NCBI GenBank assembly: GCA_023430315.1 | Contig: JAEZAW010000044.1 | Location: forward strand, 1-34,152 | Length of the DNA: 34,152 nucleotides | Direction of reading: 5' to 3' | Source: Pseudomonadota bacterium | GTDB lineage: Bacteria; Pseudomonadota; Alphaproteobacteria; Rhizobiales; Hyphomicrobiaceae | Part shown: one piece after another, positions 1-9,366 of the stretch | How the letters are laid out: every line of letters starts with the position of its first letter | How positions within the stretch are numbered: position 1 is the first letter of the stretch | The notes under the pieces: model-generated | The model's input: the letters and a program-made list of their open reading frames with translations, nothing else | What the model was told of the DNA's origin: nothing | The model's database searches: none | Position numbers and translations under genes: made by a program

Positions 1-1062
1 CCAAACGCTGTCGATCCCCTCGAGTCCGGCCCCGCCTCCGGTCAGTACGACCCGCTCCAGTATGCTCCTGTCGAGCTTGGCAGCGACGAGCCGCTCATTC
101 ACCAGCGCCGCGATGCCATGGATCCGCGGCTCGATCAGCGAACGCAACTCTGCCCGAGAGATCCGAGCCGTCGCCTCGTCCTCACCGTCGGTGACGGAGA
201 ACGAGAACGACTCGTGATCGTTCGAGCGCGCCGGCAGCAGTGTGCCATAAAGCGTTTTGATTCGCTCGGCTTCCGTCACCGGCGTGCCGAGGCGACGGGC
301 AATGTCGAATGTGACGAGCTGCGCGCCGACCGGCACGACCTCGGCCATGGCCAGACGGCCGCCGGCAAAAGCTGCGATGGAGGTCACGCCGGCGCCGATA
401 TCGATGACGAGCGTACCGAGCTGGCGCTCCTCTTCCGTGCTGACGGCCATGGCGCTCGCGTAGGGTGTGGCCGCAAGCTGGTGCGGCTCCAGATAGCAGC
501 GCTCGACGACCGCGAGCAGGTTCTGCAGCGGGCCATCGTCGGCCGTGACCGCGACGAGATCAGCGCTGAGCTCGCTGCCTGCCATACCACGCGGATCGGA
601 GACACCCTCCGCGCCATCGACGTGCCAGGCTTCATTGTGGAACTGGACGAGTGTGCGGCCGCCACGCGCAGCAAACGCCTCGCCGCCGGAGAGTGCGCGG
701 GCGACGTCGCCATCGCCGACGAAGCCGCTCTCCGTGCTGACGCGAGCGGCGAAGCGCTGCGACTTGAGGCGCCCGCAGGCCACCGCGACGCTCACCTGCT
801 CCATGGTGACGCCGGACATGCGCTCGGCCTGGCCGACGGCCGCGCGCGTTGCCTGCTCGGCCGCATCGGGGTCGATGACCATGCCCGCCTTGATGCCGCC
901 ACTACGCTGATGGCCGATGCCGAGAAGGCGCGTGCGGCCGCCTTTCTCGCCCGTCGCGATCAGGCACACAACCTTGCTCGTGCCGATGTCGAGCGCAGCA
1001 ATGATCGGCGCGCCGCGCGGAAGTGGCGGTGGCTTGGTGCTGCTGCGGTCCATACTGTTCAT
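1..1062 (-). CDS. ftsA: Cell division protein FtsA (3' end cut off by window edge)
   Basis: FtsA is an actin-like ATPase that anchors FtsZ filaments to the inner membrane and recruits later divisome proteins. The minus frame is open from an ATG at 1062 to base 1 (354 codons). The N-terminal phosphate-binding segment ALDIGTSKVVCLIA lies at about residues 23-36, a second ATPase motif (DIGAGVTS) near residue 217, and LTGGGAGLEG near residue 338. About 70-90 C-terminal residues, including the membrane-targeting helix, would lie outside the window if the length is typical. A second in-frame ATG three codons later (1053) is possible; AGGGGG precedes the first by about six bases. The start is 11 bases after the ftsQ stop, so the two are probably co-transcribed. 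Confidence 0.95.
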   Translation of the reverse strand, partial: MNSMDRSSTKPPPLPRGAPIIAALDIGTSKVVCLIATGEKGGRTRLLGIGHQRSGGIKAGMVIDPDAAEQATRAAVGQAERMSGVTMEQVSVAVACGRLKSQRFAARVSTESGFVGDGDVARALSGGEAFAARGGRTLVQFHNEAWHVDGAEGVSDPRGMAGSELSADLVAVTADDGPLQNLLAVVERCYLEPHQLAATPYASAMAVSTEEERQLGTLVIDIGAGVTSIAAFAGGRLAMAEVVPVGAQLVTFDIARRLGTPVTEAERIKTLYGTLLPARSNDHESFSFSVTDGEDEATARISRAELRSLIEPRIHGIAALVNERLVAAKLDRSILERVVLTGGGAGLEGIDSVW

Positions 1063-1073
1063 GCGTACGCCCC

Positions 1074-2048
1074 CTACAAGGCCGAAGCCGATTTGCGTGG
1101 TACGGCGGTGCTCACAGGAGCCACTGCCGCCGATGAGGCTGGGGCTGCCTGACGAGGCGCCACCGCGATGCGATCCTCGATGCGAAGATCGACGACGCGC
1201 CCAGGCTCGCTGAGGAGCCTGGCGCTGTCGGCGAGCTTCATGAGACGATCCAAAGCTGCCGTCTCACCCTCCGCTGGGAGATGAATGCGGCTACCGTTGT
1301 CGAGATTGAGAGACCAGCGACGCTGACCGATCCGTTCGGAAACGAGCACGCGCGCGGCGAGCGACGGATGCTCGCGGAGCGTAGCAATGAGCGCGCTCAC
1401 GGCTTCCGGCGCGCCAGCACCCGAGATGCGCGGCAAAGACTGCTGCGTTGAGGGCGCGACGCGCGCCAGCTCGCGGCCATCGGCATCGACGAGGCTCGCG
1501 CTGCCTTCGCGAAGCCAGAGAGCGATCGGCGAGCGCTCGGTGATGCGCACCTCGACAGTATCGGGCAACACGCGCGTGACTGTCGCGCGGCGGACCCATG
1601 GAAGTGCCTCGACGCGCTGTCGCGCCGCTTCAGGATTGTAGCGGAGTAGTGAGGTAGGCCGATCGAGATCGAGAGCGGCGAAGATTTCGCGAGCCCCAGT
1701 GTAGGCGTAACCCGCGACATGAATCTCATCCACGCCGAGACCGGCCGTGATCATCAGCTCGTCGATGTGCGCGCTGAGCGGCGCCGACGCCGGAAGCGTG
1801 CCGAAGCGGTTCACGGCAAAAAAGGCCGCGCCACCGAGCAGCAGGGCCGCAGCGAACGTGGCCGGCATCCAGAAACGCCGATGGTGAGGCGTCCAAGCCT
1901 GCGGAGCGACTTCCTCCGGCAGAGCTGCGAGATCTGGCGCCGAGAAGGCCGGACGCGCGGTGGGTTGCGCGGGCGCGCGCGGGCGCTCACGCTCCGCAGC
2001 GCGCCACCAGAACCTCTGTTTGTCGAGCCGCTCCCGCACGCCGTCCAT
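1074..2048 (-). CDS. ftsQ: Cell division protein FtsQ
   Basis: FtsQ is a bitopic inner-membrane divisome protein that links early and late division proteins through its periplasmic domains. From the ATG at 2048 it has 324 residues: a basic, proline-rich cytoplasmic tail (1-58), one membrane helix at about 60-82, a POTRA domain at about 104-172, then the FtsQ beta domain and an alanine-rich tail. The frame stays open upstream to 2252, with another ATG at 2153. That ATG overlaps a CtrA-like site and has no ribosome binding site, so I prefer 2048, although its own Shine-Dalgarno match is also weak. ftsQ follows ddl after 166 bases, the largest gap inside the cluster, and precedes ftsA by 11 bases. 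Confidence 0.93.
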   Translation of the reverse strand: MDGVRERLDKQRFWWRAAERERPRAPAQPTARPAFSAPDLAALPEEVAPQAWTPHHRRFWMPATFAAALLLGGAAFFAVNRFGTLPASAPLSAHIDELMITAGLGVDEIHVAGYAYTGAREIFAALDLDRPTSLLRYNPEAARQRVEALPWVRRATVTRVLPDTVEVRITERSPIALWLREGSASLVDADGRELARVAPSTQQSLPRISGAGAPEAVSALIATLREHPSLAARVLVSERIGQRRWSLNLDNGSRIHLPAEGETAALDRLMKLADSARLLSEPGRVVDLRIEDRIAVAPRQAAPASSAAVAPVSTAVPRKSASAL

Positions 2049-2145
2049 CCGCTGGTGTGTGCACCCTTGCGTCGACCGTCGCGGCTGACGTCGGCATAAG
2101 CCGACGCGCCAGCGCGACCGGCCCGCATGAGCTGGTGCACCATCG

Positions 2146-2181
2146 TTAACCATTTCGGCGATTTGGTTAATTTTCAGTAAA
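2146..2181. promoter_or_regulatory. Candidate CtrA-binding region upstream of ftsQ
   Basis: The ddl-ftsQ gap contains TTAACCAT at 2146-2153, a known short form of the CtrA recognition sequence. It also contains TTAA, seven bases, then TAAA at 2167-2181, one mismatch from the classical TTAA-N7-TTAA box. TTAACCATTTCG (2146-2157) and CGATTTGGTTAA (2159-2170) also form an inverted repeat with two mismatches. CtrA controls ftsQA in Caulobacter, so the placement fits; binding here is inference. Confidence 0.55.
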
Positions 2182-2214
2182 GGTTGCGCCGGCCACTCAG
2201 GCCGACTGCACGAT

Positions 2215-3156
2215 TCAGCGCGCGATCGAGGCGTCCTCGACGAGCCAGGCAACGAGCTGGCCGAACGTGAGGCCCATGTGCTGGCCGAGCTCAGGCACGA
2301 GCGATGTCGGCGTCATGCCCGGCTGCGTGTTGATCTCGAGGAAGACAAGCTCGCCCGTCGCCTCGTCCCAGCGGAAATCCGAGCGCGAGACACCTTTGCA
2401 GCCGAGACCGTTATGCGCGGCCAGAGTATGCGCCTTGATGGCATCACGCACCTTGTCGGGTATGCGCGCCGGGAGAATGTGCTTCGAGCCACCGGGCGCG
2501 TACTTGGCCTCATAGTCGTAGAACTCTAGATGGTCGGCCGCGACGATATCGATGATTTCGGTCACGCGATCGCCGATGACGGCGCAGGTGAGCTCGCGCC
2601 CCGCGACGAACTTCTCGACCATGATCTCGCCATCGCGGCTCACAGGAACCTTGCGAATGACTTCGGGCGGCCTGTTGGCACCGAGCTTCACGATGACGAC
2701 ACCGACGCTCGATCCCTCGGCGATGGGCTTTGCCACGTAGGGCGGCGGCATCGCGTGATCTGCTAGTGCGACATCCGGCGTCACCAGCACACCCTTCGCA
2801 ACTGGCACGCCGAGCGCACTCACGATCTTCTTCGTGCGCTCCTTGTCCATGGCAATGGCGGAGGCAAGCACGCCCGAGTGCGTGTAAGGAATCTCGAGCA
2901 CTTCGAGCAGGCCCTGCACGCAGCCGTCCTCACCCCAGCGCCCATGTAACGCGTTGAAGCAGACATCGGGCTTGATCTCTGCGAGCTGTGCCGCCAGATC
3001 GTGGCCGACGTCCACGCGCGTCACGCGAAAGCCCTCGCCTTCGAGCGCGTTCGCGCATTCGCGCCCCGAGGAAAGGCTGACCTCGCGCTCGGCGGACCAG
3101 CCGCCCATGAGCATGGCCACATGCGGCTTGTCTTGCGTGTTTCCCGTGGCGCTCAT
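2215..3156 (-). CDS. ddl: D-alanine--D-alanine ligase
   Basis: Joins two D-alanines using ATP to make the terminal dipeptide of the peptidoglycan stem, in the cytoplasm. The protein has 313 residues from the ATG at 3156. It shows an N-terminal MLMGGWSAEREVSL segment (15-28), the HGRWGEDG motif (71-78), the ATP-grasp region with VAKPIAEGSSVGV, and the C-terminal EINTQPGMTPTSL metal and substrate-binding signature at about 274. The length is normal for the DdlB type. Its start codon overlaps the murB stop as ATGA, so translation is probably coupled. An upstream in-frame extension to 3231 lies inside murB and is rejected. Confidence 0.96.
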   Translation of the reverse strand: MSATGNTQDKPHVAMLMGGWSAEREVSLSSGRECANALEGEGFRVTRVDVGHDLAAQLAEIKPDVCFNALHGRWGEDGCVQGLLEVLEIPYTHSGVLASAIAMDKERTKKIVSALGVPVAKGVLVTPDVALADHAMPPPYVAKPIAEGSSVGVVIVKLGANRPPEVIRKVPVSRDGEIMVEKFVAGRELTCAVIGDRVTEIIDIVAADHLEFYDYEAKYAPGGSKHILPARIPDKVRDAIKAHTLAAHNGLGCKGVSRSDFRWDEATGELVFLEINTQPGMTPTSLVPELGQHMGLTFGQLVAWLVEDASIAR

Positions 3157-4112
3157 CGCGCATGCTCCTCGACCAGGGCGACGCCCGTGGCATGACCTGG
3201 CAAGGCCTCGCCGACACGCACGATCTCCCACTGCAGCTCAATGCCGCTCGATGCGAACACGCGCGCGCGCACCGTCTCCCCGAGCCGCTCGATGTCCTCG
3301 GCGGATGCCTGGCGGTCGTTGATGAGGAAGTTGCAATGCATCTCAGAGACCATGGCGCCGCCAACGCGCAGGCCGCGGCAGCCGGCCGCGTCGATCAGTT
3401 TCCAAGCGCTGCTATCGGGCGGATTCTTGAACGTCGAGCCCCCGGTGCGCTCCTTGATCGGCTGATGCTTCTCGCGATAGGCCGCTACCTCGTCCATGGA
3501 GCGCGCGATCTCCTCGGGCTCACCGGGCGTGCCCTCGAACGTGGCGCTCGTGAAAATCCAGTCGCGCGGGACGGAGCTGCGGCGGTACGTGAAACCCATG
3601 TCGGCATTCGACAGCTCATGAATGCGTCCAGCGCGGTCTACGGCGCGCGCCGAGAGCAGCACGTCCTTGGTCTCGCTGCCGTGCGCGCCCGCGTTCATCC
3701 GCAGCGCGCCGCCGATGCCACCAGGGATTCCGCGATAGAACGAGAGGCCGGCAATGCTTGCATCCGCCGCGGCGCGCGCAATCTTCACGTCGGGGACGGC
3801 CGTGCCGGCACGCAGGTGCGTCCGGTCGAGGATTTCGATCTCGCCGAAGCCACGCCCGAGACGCACGACAACGCCGCGGACGCCGCCATCCCGCACGAGC
3901 AGGTTCGAGCAGAGCCCGATGACGAACACGGGCACCTCGACCGGCACGTGCGCCATGAAGTACGCGAGATCGGCCTCGTCGGCTGGCGCGTAGAGCACCT
4001 CGGCATTACCGCCCGCACGGAACCACGTGATGTCCTTGAGCGGCGCATCGGCGACGAGACGGCCGCGCAGATCGGGCAGCAGGATCTTCAGTTCCTCAGC
4101 CAGGCTCGACAC
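3153..4112 (-). CDS. murB: UDP-N-acetylenolpyruvoylglucosamine reductase MurB
   Basis: A flavoenzyme that reduces UDP-GlcNAc-enolpyruvate to UDP-MurNAc with NADPH in the cytoplasm. The 319-residue form starts at a GTG (4112), two bases after the murC stop; upstream codons of the same frame lie inside murC. FAD-binding segments are IGLCSNLLVRDGG (about 66-78) and the GIPGGIGG...NAGAHG block (128-145). GGSTFKNP (224-231) carries the expected proton-donor serine (Ser226). The short loop organisation with AWKLIDAAGCRG downstream fits a type II MurB, which is usual in alphaproteobacteria. The stop overlaps the ddl start by four bases. Confidence 0.95.
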   Translation of the reverse strand: MSSLAEELKILLPDLRGRLVADAPLKDITWFRAGGNAEVLYAPADEADLAYFMAHVPVEVPVFVIGLCSNLLVRDGGVRGVVVRLGRGFGEIEILDRTHLRAGTAVPDVKIARAAADASIAGLSFYRGIPGGIGGALRMNAGAHGSETKDVLLSARAVDRAGRIHELSNADMGFTYRRSSVPRDWIFTSATFEGTPGEPEEIARSMDEVAAYREKHQPIKERTGGSTFKNPPDSSAWKLIDAAGCRGLRVGGAMVSEMHCNFLINDRQASAEDIERLGETVRARVFASSGIELQWEIVRVGEALPGHATGVALVEEHAR

Positions 4113-4114
4113 GG

Positions 4115-5551
4115 TCAGACGGCGCTCCCGACGCGCAGCGGGATCGCAGCGAGCCAGTCCGGCAGCGCGTGCGCCCATTCAGTTGAGTTGCCGGCGCCCA
4201 TGCAGATCACCATGTCGCCAGGGCCGGCAAGATTGCGCAACACGGGCACGAGATCCTGCGGCGTATCGACGGCAACGACGCTCGCGTGTCCGGCGCTTGC
4301 GATCCCGGCGGCGAGCGTCTTCGCGCTGATACCTTCAATTGGTGCTTCACCGGCCGTGTAGAGGGGCGCGACGATCACATGGTCCGCATCCTTGAAGCAG
4401 GCAGCGAACTCGTCGAACAGCGACTTTACGCGCGTGTAACGGTGCGGCTCGACGACGGCGATCACCTGCCGCTTCGCGCCCGCCCGCGCCGCCGCCAGCA
4501 CTGCCGCGATCTCGACCGGGTGATGGCCGTAGTCGTCATAGATATGCGCGCCGTTCCAAGTGCCCGTCGGCTGGAAGCGCCGCTTGACGCCGGAGAAGTT
4601 CGCCATGGCACCACGGATCACTTCGTCCTTGATGCCGGCTTCCGCAGCGACACCGATGGCGGCAAGCGCATTGAGGGCGTTGTGCGCACCGGGCACCGGC
4701 ACGACCCATTCGCTGATCTCGCGCGCGCCACCGGCGACGCGTTCGCCGAGCTTGGCGTCAAAAATCGTCACGGCCCCCTCGACACGTACGTTCGTCAACA
4801 CAAGATCGGCGGTCGGATCGAGGCCGTAAGTCAGCAGGCGACGGCCGTCGCGCCGCAAGTTCAGCTCCTCGACCATGGCCCGCGCAACCGGATGATCGAT
4901 GCACGTCATGGCGAGACCGTAGAAGGGAATGTTGCGGTAGAAGGCACGGTAGGCTTCGTGCATCTCCTCGACGGTACCGAAGTAGTCGAGATGCTCGGGA
5001 TCGATGTTCGTGACGACGCCGACTTGCGATGGGATCTTGATGAACGTGCCGTCGGACTCGTCCGCCTCGACGCCCATCCAGGGGCCCGCGCCGAGACGAG
5101 CCTTCGAGCCACAGTTGTTGATGATGCCGCCGGTGATAACCGTCGGCTCGAGGCCGGCCTCGACAAAGATGTGCGCGACAAGCGAGGTCGTCGTCGTCTT
5201 GCCGTGCGTGCCGGTGATCGAGACCGTCGAATAAAGCCGCATGAGCTCGGCGAGCATCTCGGCGCGGCGTATGATCGTCAGGCCCTTTTCGCGCGCCGCC
5301 TTCAGCTCCGGATTCGTGTCCTTCACCGCCGTCGAGATCACGACATAGCGCGCGCCGACGAGGTTGATCGCGTCATGGCCGACGAATACGCGGATGCCCT
5401 TCGCCCGCAGCCGCTTGACGTTGGCGCTGTCCATCTGGTCGCTACCCTGGACGGTGTGGCCCTTCGCGCGCAGGATTTCTGCGATCGCGCTCATGCCAAT
5501 GCCGCCGATGCCGATGATATGGAAAGTGCCCGGTTCGCTCGGTATCTGCAT
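4115..5551 (-). CDS. murC: UDP-N-acetylmuramate--L-alanine ligase MurC
   Basis: Adds the first amino acid, L-alanine, to UDP-MurNAc with ATP. The N-terminal dinucleotide-like fold shows GIGGIGMSAIAE (about 14-25), the P-loop GTHGKTTTT lies at 114-122, and DDYGHHPVEI marks the C-terminal ligase domain. The protein is 478 residues from the ATG at 5551. A second ATG seven codons upstream (5572) is possible, but AGAGG sits ten bases before 5551, and known MurC proteins begin a few residues before the GIGG motif as here. It lies 48 bases after murG and two bases before the murB GTG. Confidence 0.96.
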   Translation of the reverse strand: MQIPSEPGTFHIIGIGGIGMSAIAEILRAKGHTVQGSDQMDSANVKRLRAKGIRVFVGHDAINLVGARYVVISTAVKDTNPELKAAREKGLTIIRRAEMLAELMRLYSTVSITGTHGKTTTTSLVAHIFVEAGLEPTVITGGIINNCGSKARLGAGPWMGVEADESDGTFIKIPSQVGVVTNIDPEHLDYFGTVEEMHEAYRAFYRNIPFYGLAMTCIDHPVARAMVEELNLRRDGRRLLTYGLDPTADLVLTNVRVEGAVTIFDAKLGERVAGGAREISEWVVPVPGAHNALNALAAIGVAAEAGIKDEVIRGAMANFSGVKRRFQPTGTWNGAHIYDDYGHHPVEIAAVLAAARAGAKRQVIAVVEPHRYTRVKSLFDEFAACFKDADHVIVAPLYTAGEAPIEGISAKTLAAGIASAGHASVVAVDTPQDLVPVLRNLAGPGDMVICMGAGNSTEWAHALPDWLAAIPLRVGSAV

Positions 5552-5599
5552 GCTCGCGTAACCTCTATTCATCCCCCATGCGCGACACGTGCACGTTAT

Positions 5600-6715
5600 T
5601 CACGCGCGATTCGCCGTCCGCACACCAATCAACTCTTCCGCGAGGTCGGCGAGCCGCACAACGGCATCCGGCCGACCAAGCTGCTTCGCCGCGCCCGCAG
5701 CGGCCGACAGTACTTCCGGCTGCTCCATGAGCGAAGAAATTGTATCAGATAGCTTTTCCGCCGTGAGTGCTTTTTGCTCGAGGCACCAGCCAGCGCCCGC
5801 ATCAGCGAGCCGCGTGGCATTGCGGAGCTGATCGTTGTCCACGGCGTGCGGCAGCGGCACGAGCACGGCGGGGCGGCCGAGCACGGTCAGCTCGGCGATG
5901 CTCGAGGCGCCAGCGCGGCCGATGACGAGATGGGCGTTGACCATGCGTTCGGGGAGGTCCTTGAAGAAGGTCTGAAGCTCGGCGGTAACGCCGGCAGCCA
6001 CATACGCGTTGCGTACCTCGACCAGATCTTCCTCGCGGCACTGCTGGACGATGCGCAGTCGCGCCCGCTGATTGGGAGGCAGCCGCTCGATCGCTGGCGG
6101 CACGGCCTCGGAGAAGTAACGCGCGCCCTGGCTGCCGCCGAAGATCAGCAGGTTGAAGGGCTCATTGGCTTCCACCGCATGATACGGCTGCGCACTTGCG
6201 GCGACCACGGCATCGCGGACGGGATTGCCTGTGAAGCGCACGCGCGACGCCAGATCGTCGGCGAGAAGCGCGGTCTGCTCGAAGGAGGTGGCAATGCGCG
6301 ACACGCGCGACGCCAGCATACGGTTGGCGCGGCCGAGCACGGCATTCGCCTCATGGATCGCAGTCGGAATGCGCCGGAGTTTGGCCGCGACGAGCGGCGG
6401 GAATGTCGGATAGCCGCCGAAACCGATCACCGCACCGGGCTTCACTCGGCCGAGCAGGGAATAGGCCGCGCGCACGCCGCTCGCGAGGGACAGAACGGTC
6501 TTTGCAGCGGCTATGGGCGAACGGCCGGCGAGCGTCGCCGAAGGAACCGTATGGATCGCACGCGCGGGAAAGCCGGTGCCATAGCGGTCGCCGCGCTCGT
6601 CCGTCACGAGATCGACCATGACCCCGCGCCGTCCAAGCTCCTGTGCCAGAGCAAAGGCCGGAAACAAATGTCCACCCGTGCCCCCAGCGGCCAGCATGAC
6701 CGACTTTTCCCCCAC
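5600..6715 (-). CDS. murG: UDP-GlcNAc:lipid I N-acetylglucosaminyltransferase MurG
   Basis: Transfers GlcNAc from UDP-GlcNAc to lipid I, giving lipid II, on the cytoplasmic face of the inner membrane (GT28 family). The glycine-rich GGTGGHLFPA motif (11-20) and the C-terminal donor-binding block GRAGASSIAELTVLGRPAVL starting near 266, with the following HAVDNDQ, are all present in a 371-residue protein of normal length. The start is a GTG at 6715, preceded at six bases by AAGGAG, a strong ribosome binding site; the ATG six codons later would leave the protein starting directly in the first strand. It follows ftsW by 27 bases. Confidence 0.96.
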   Translation of the reverse strand: MGEKSVMLAAGGTGGHLFPAFALAQELGRRGVMVDLVTDERGDRYGTGFPARAIHTVPSATLAGRSPIAAAKTVLSLASGVRAAYSLLGRVKPGAVIGFGGYPTFPPLVAAKLRRIPTAIHEANAVLGRANRMLASRVSRIATSFEQTALLADDLASRVRFTGNPVRDAVVAASAQPYHAVEANEPFNLLIFGGSQGARYFSEAVPPAIERLPPNQRARLRIVQQCREEDLVEVRNAYVAAGVTAELQTFFKDLPERMVNAHLVIGRAGASSIAELTVLGRPAVLVPLPHAVDNDQLRNATRLADAGAGWCLEQKALTAEKLSDTISSLMEQPEVLSAAAGAAKQLGRPDAVVRLADLAEELIGVRTANRA

Positions 6716-6742
6716 GTCCTCTCCTTCCCCTAATGCCCGACC

Positions 6743-7912
6743 TTAGCGCGCATTGCGGCCAATCGGCGGCAGGGAGCTTGCGACTTTTGGGCGCCCAACG
6801 GCGCGCGGATCGGCCCGCCGCCTGACTAGGGCAAGCAGCATTCCGACCGTCAGAGAGGCCGCGATCATGGACGAGCCACCGGCCGAGATGAACGGCAAGG
6901 TCATGCCCTTGGCCGGCACGAGACCGACATTCACGGCCATGTTAATCGCCGCCTGCATGGCGATCAGAAGCGCGAGGCCGTTGACGGCGAGATGCGTGAA
7001 CGGATCGCGCCGATGGCGGTAGCGCATGAGGGCGCGCCCGACGACGAACGCGAAGAGCGCGATCAGAGCCAGGCAGGCGAGCGCGCCGTACTCTTCCGCA
7101 ACGACAGCGAAGATGAAGTCCGTATGCGCGTCGGGCAGGACGGATTTGATCGTCCCCTCGCCAGGGCCGCGCCCGAAGAAGCCACCTTCGGCGAAGGACT
7201 GAATGGCCCGATCCGTCTGGAAGGTGTCGCCAGAAGCCGGATCGAGAAAACGCGCGATGCGGCCCCGCACGTGCGGAAAGGCGAAGTAGGCGGTCGTCAG
7301 CAGCCCGATGCCAACGCTGCCGAACGCGACGGCCCATAAAATCGGCTGGCCAGAAATGAAGAACAGCGCGCCGAACACAACCGTCAGAAGCATCAACTGC
7401 CCGACGTCGGGCTGAAGCAGCAGCAGCCCGGCCGTCACGGCATAGAGCCCGACGGCGACGAGCACCAGACCATGGCCGGATCGCGCACGCGCCTCGGCAA
7501 AGAGCCACGACACGACGACGGCGAACGCGGGCTTCGCCAGCTCGGAAGGTTGAAGCGAGAAGCCAGCGAACCGGATCCATCGCCGGGCGCCATTGACCTC
7601 GACGCCATAGAGCACCGCGACTGCCATGAGCAGTAGCATCGCGCCGAGCAACCCCACGGCCAGAGTGAGAACGCCGCGTTGATCCAGCAGCGAGGCGGCG
7701 AGCATCAGGGCAACGCCGGCAACCGCGAACACGAGCTGGCGCTCGACGAAATAGAAGGTCGGCAGCCCCTTGCGCGTCGCGACAGCCGGGCTCGCCGCGA
7801 GCGAGAGCACGATGCCGATGCCGATCAGCGCGAGCACGGCGATCAGCAGAGCGCGGTCGACCGAGAACCACCACTCGGTGGCGAGGCTGCGGTCATCACG
7901 GGCGAGCCTCAT
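6743..7912 (-). CDS. ftsW: Peptidoglycan glycosyltransferase FtsW
   Basis: A SEDS-family membrane protein that polymerises lipid II at the septum together with FtsI. The 389 residues contain about ten hydrophobic segments. Family signatures include NGARRWIRFAGFSLQPSELAK after the third or fourth helix, and DAHTDFIFAVVAEEYG, whose Asp in HTDF corresponds to the essential residue of SEDS enzymes. MTLPFISAGGSS lies near the C-terminus. The ATG at 7912 overlaps the murD stop as ATGA, so the pair is probably translationally coupled. FtsW rather than RodA is inferred from its place between murD and murG. Confidence 0.95.
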   Translation of the reverse strand: MRLARDDRSLATEWWFSVDRALLIAVLALIGIGIVLSLAASPAVATRKGLPTFYFVERQLVFAVAGVALMLAASLLDQRGVLTLAVGLLGAMLLLMAVAVLYGVEVNGARRWIRFAGFSLQPSELAKPAFAVVVSWLFAEARARSGHGLVLVAVGLYAVTAGLLLLQPDVGQLMLLTVVFGALFFISGQPILWAVAFGSVGIGLLTTAYFAFPHVRGRIARFLDPASGDTFQTDRAIQSFAEGGFFGRGPGEGTIKSVLPDAHTDFIFAVVAEEYGALACLALIALFAFVVGRALMRYRHRRDPFTHLAVNGLALLIAMQAAINMAVNVGLVPAKGMTLPFISAGGSSMIAASLTVGMLLALVRRRADPRAVGRPKVASSLPPIGRNAR

Positions 7913-9330
7913 CCGCCCTCCCCGCTCTTGATCAGATCCGCAACGAGCGCGCGGAAAACGTCGCCGCGATGCACGTAGCTCTTGAACTGGTCATAGGAAG
8001 CGCACGCCGGCGAGAGCAGGACCACGGGCTCGGACGCACTGCTGGCGTCGGCATCGCGTGCGGCGGCGACCAGTGCTTTGTCGATCGTTCCGGCGTATTC
8101 GTAGGGCACATGGCCATCGAGCGTGCGCGCGAAGTCGTCCGCGGACTTGCCGATAAGATAGGCCTTGGCAATGCGCGGGAAACAGGAGGCGAGCGGTGTG
8201 ATGCCGCCCTCCTTGGGCGTGCCACCGAGGATCCAGTAGATATCGCGCGGCCAGGAAGTCAGCGCCTTCTCGGTCGAGTCGGCGTTCGTTGCCTTGCTGT
8301 CGTTGATGAAGAGAACCTTGCCCTTGCGGCCGACCTCCTCCATGCGATGCGGCAGGCCAGGGAACGAGCGGAATGCATCGACATGATTATCGAGCGCCGC
8401 GCCGGGCAGCGCCAGACAGGCCGTAGCGAGCGCCGCAAGCGCGTTTTGCATGTTGTGGAGGCCGCGCAGAGACCCGATACCGGCGAGGCTGCCCACGTCA
8501 GTGGTGGTGCCATCGCTCAAGGCAACAAGCAGCCTATCGTCCTCACTGTAGAAGAGTGGTGCGACGCCCGGCACTGCACCCCGGCTGCTGATCGCCGAGA
8601 CCCACACGCCGCGCGCTGCCACGCGGCTTGCGATGGCGGCGCTCAGAGGATCGTCGAGGCCGATCACCGCCGAACTCGAATGCGCGACGAGCCGCTCCTT
8701 GATCGCGGCGTACTGCTCCATGGTGCCATGCCGGTCGAGGTGATCCGGCGAGAGGTTCAAATGCACGCCGATGGTCGGCGCGAGCGACGGCGTCAGGTCG
8801 ATCTGGAAGGTGCTCATCTCGAGCACATGAATACGCCGCCCGTCCGGCGGCGCGAGATCGAGGACCGGCACGCCGATATTGCCGCCCATCTGCACGTCCG
8901 CACCGGCTGCCGCGAGCGTATGCGCAATCAGCGCCGTCGTCGTGGACTTGCCGTTGGTGCCGGTGATGCAAACAACCTGCGATGTCGGCGCGAGACGCGC
9001 GCGCTCGCGGAAGAAAAGCTCGATATCGCCAATGACCTCGATGCCGGCCTCGCGGGCGCGCTTCACCGTCCAGTGCGGCTCGGGATGCGTCAGCGGCACG
9101 CCCGGTGCGAGGACGAGAACAGCAATCTTGCTCCAATCGGCGCTCGCGAGATCGACAATGTGAATGCCTTCCGCGGCCGCCGCCGCGCGGGCCGCCTCAC
9201 CATCATCCCAGGCAGCGAGGCGCGCGCCGCCCGCGAGCAGAGCCAGGCAGGTCGAGCGGCCGGAGGCCCCGAGCCCGAACACGGCCACCTCGTGGCCCGC
9301 GAATGACGTGACGGGAATCATAGGTTGCAT
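7909..9330 (-). CDS. murD: UDP-N-acetylmuramoylalanine--D-glutamate ligase MurD
   Basis: Adds D-glutamate to UDP-MurNAc-L-Ala using ATP. The N-terminal fold has VFGLGASGRS (17-26), the P-loop ITGTNGKSTTT is at about 122-132, and the central and C-terminal ligase motifs (HLNLSPDHLDRH, FINDSKATN, LLSPACASYDQF) are all recognisable. It is 473 residues, normal for the family. An alternative ATG three codons downstream lacks a ribosome binding site, while CAGG precedes the first. It overlaps ftsW by four bases and is separated from the upstream propeller-like gene by 36 bases. Confidence 0.96.
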   Translation of the reverse strand: MQPMIPVTSFAGHEVAVFGLGASGRSTCLALLAGGARLAAWDDGEAARAAAAAEGIHIVDLASADWSKIAVLVLAPGVPLTHPEPHWTVKRAREAGIEVIGDIELFFRERARLAPTSQVVCITGTNGKSTTTALIAHTLAAAGADVQMGGNIGVPVLDLAPPDGRRIHVLEMSTFQIDLTPSLAPTIGVHLNLSPDHLDRHGTMEQYAAIKERLVAHSSSAVIGLDDPLSAAIASRVAARGVWVSAISSRGAVPGVAPLFYSEDDRLLVALSDGTTTDVGSLAGIGSLRGLHNMQNALAALATACLALPGAALDNHVDAFRSFPGLPHRMEEVGRKGKVLFINDSKATNADSTEKALTSWPRDIYWILGGTPKEGGITPLASCFPRIAKAYLIGKSADDFARTLDGHVPYEYAGTIDKALVAAARDADASSASEPVVLLSPACASYDQFKSYVHRGDVFRALVADLIKSGEGG

Positions 9331-9366
9331 AGTACCTGAATCGGCGACCGAATGGCGGCAGCCATC

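Noticed and set aside
4286..5752. A 488-codon plus-strand open frame over murC
   Set aside because: It is antisense to murC, which has every family motif.
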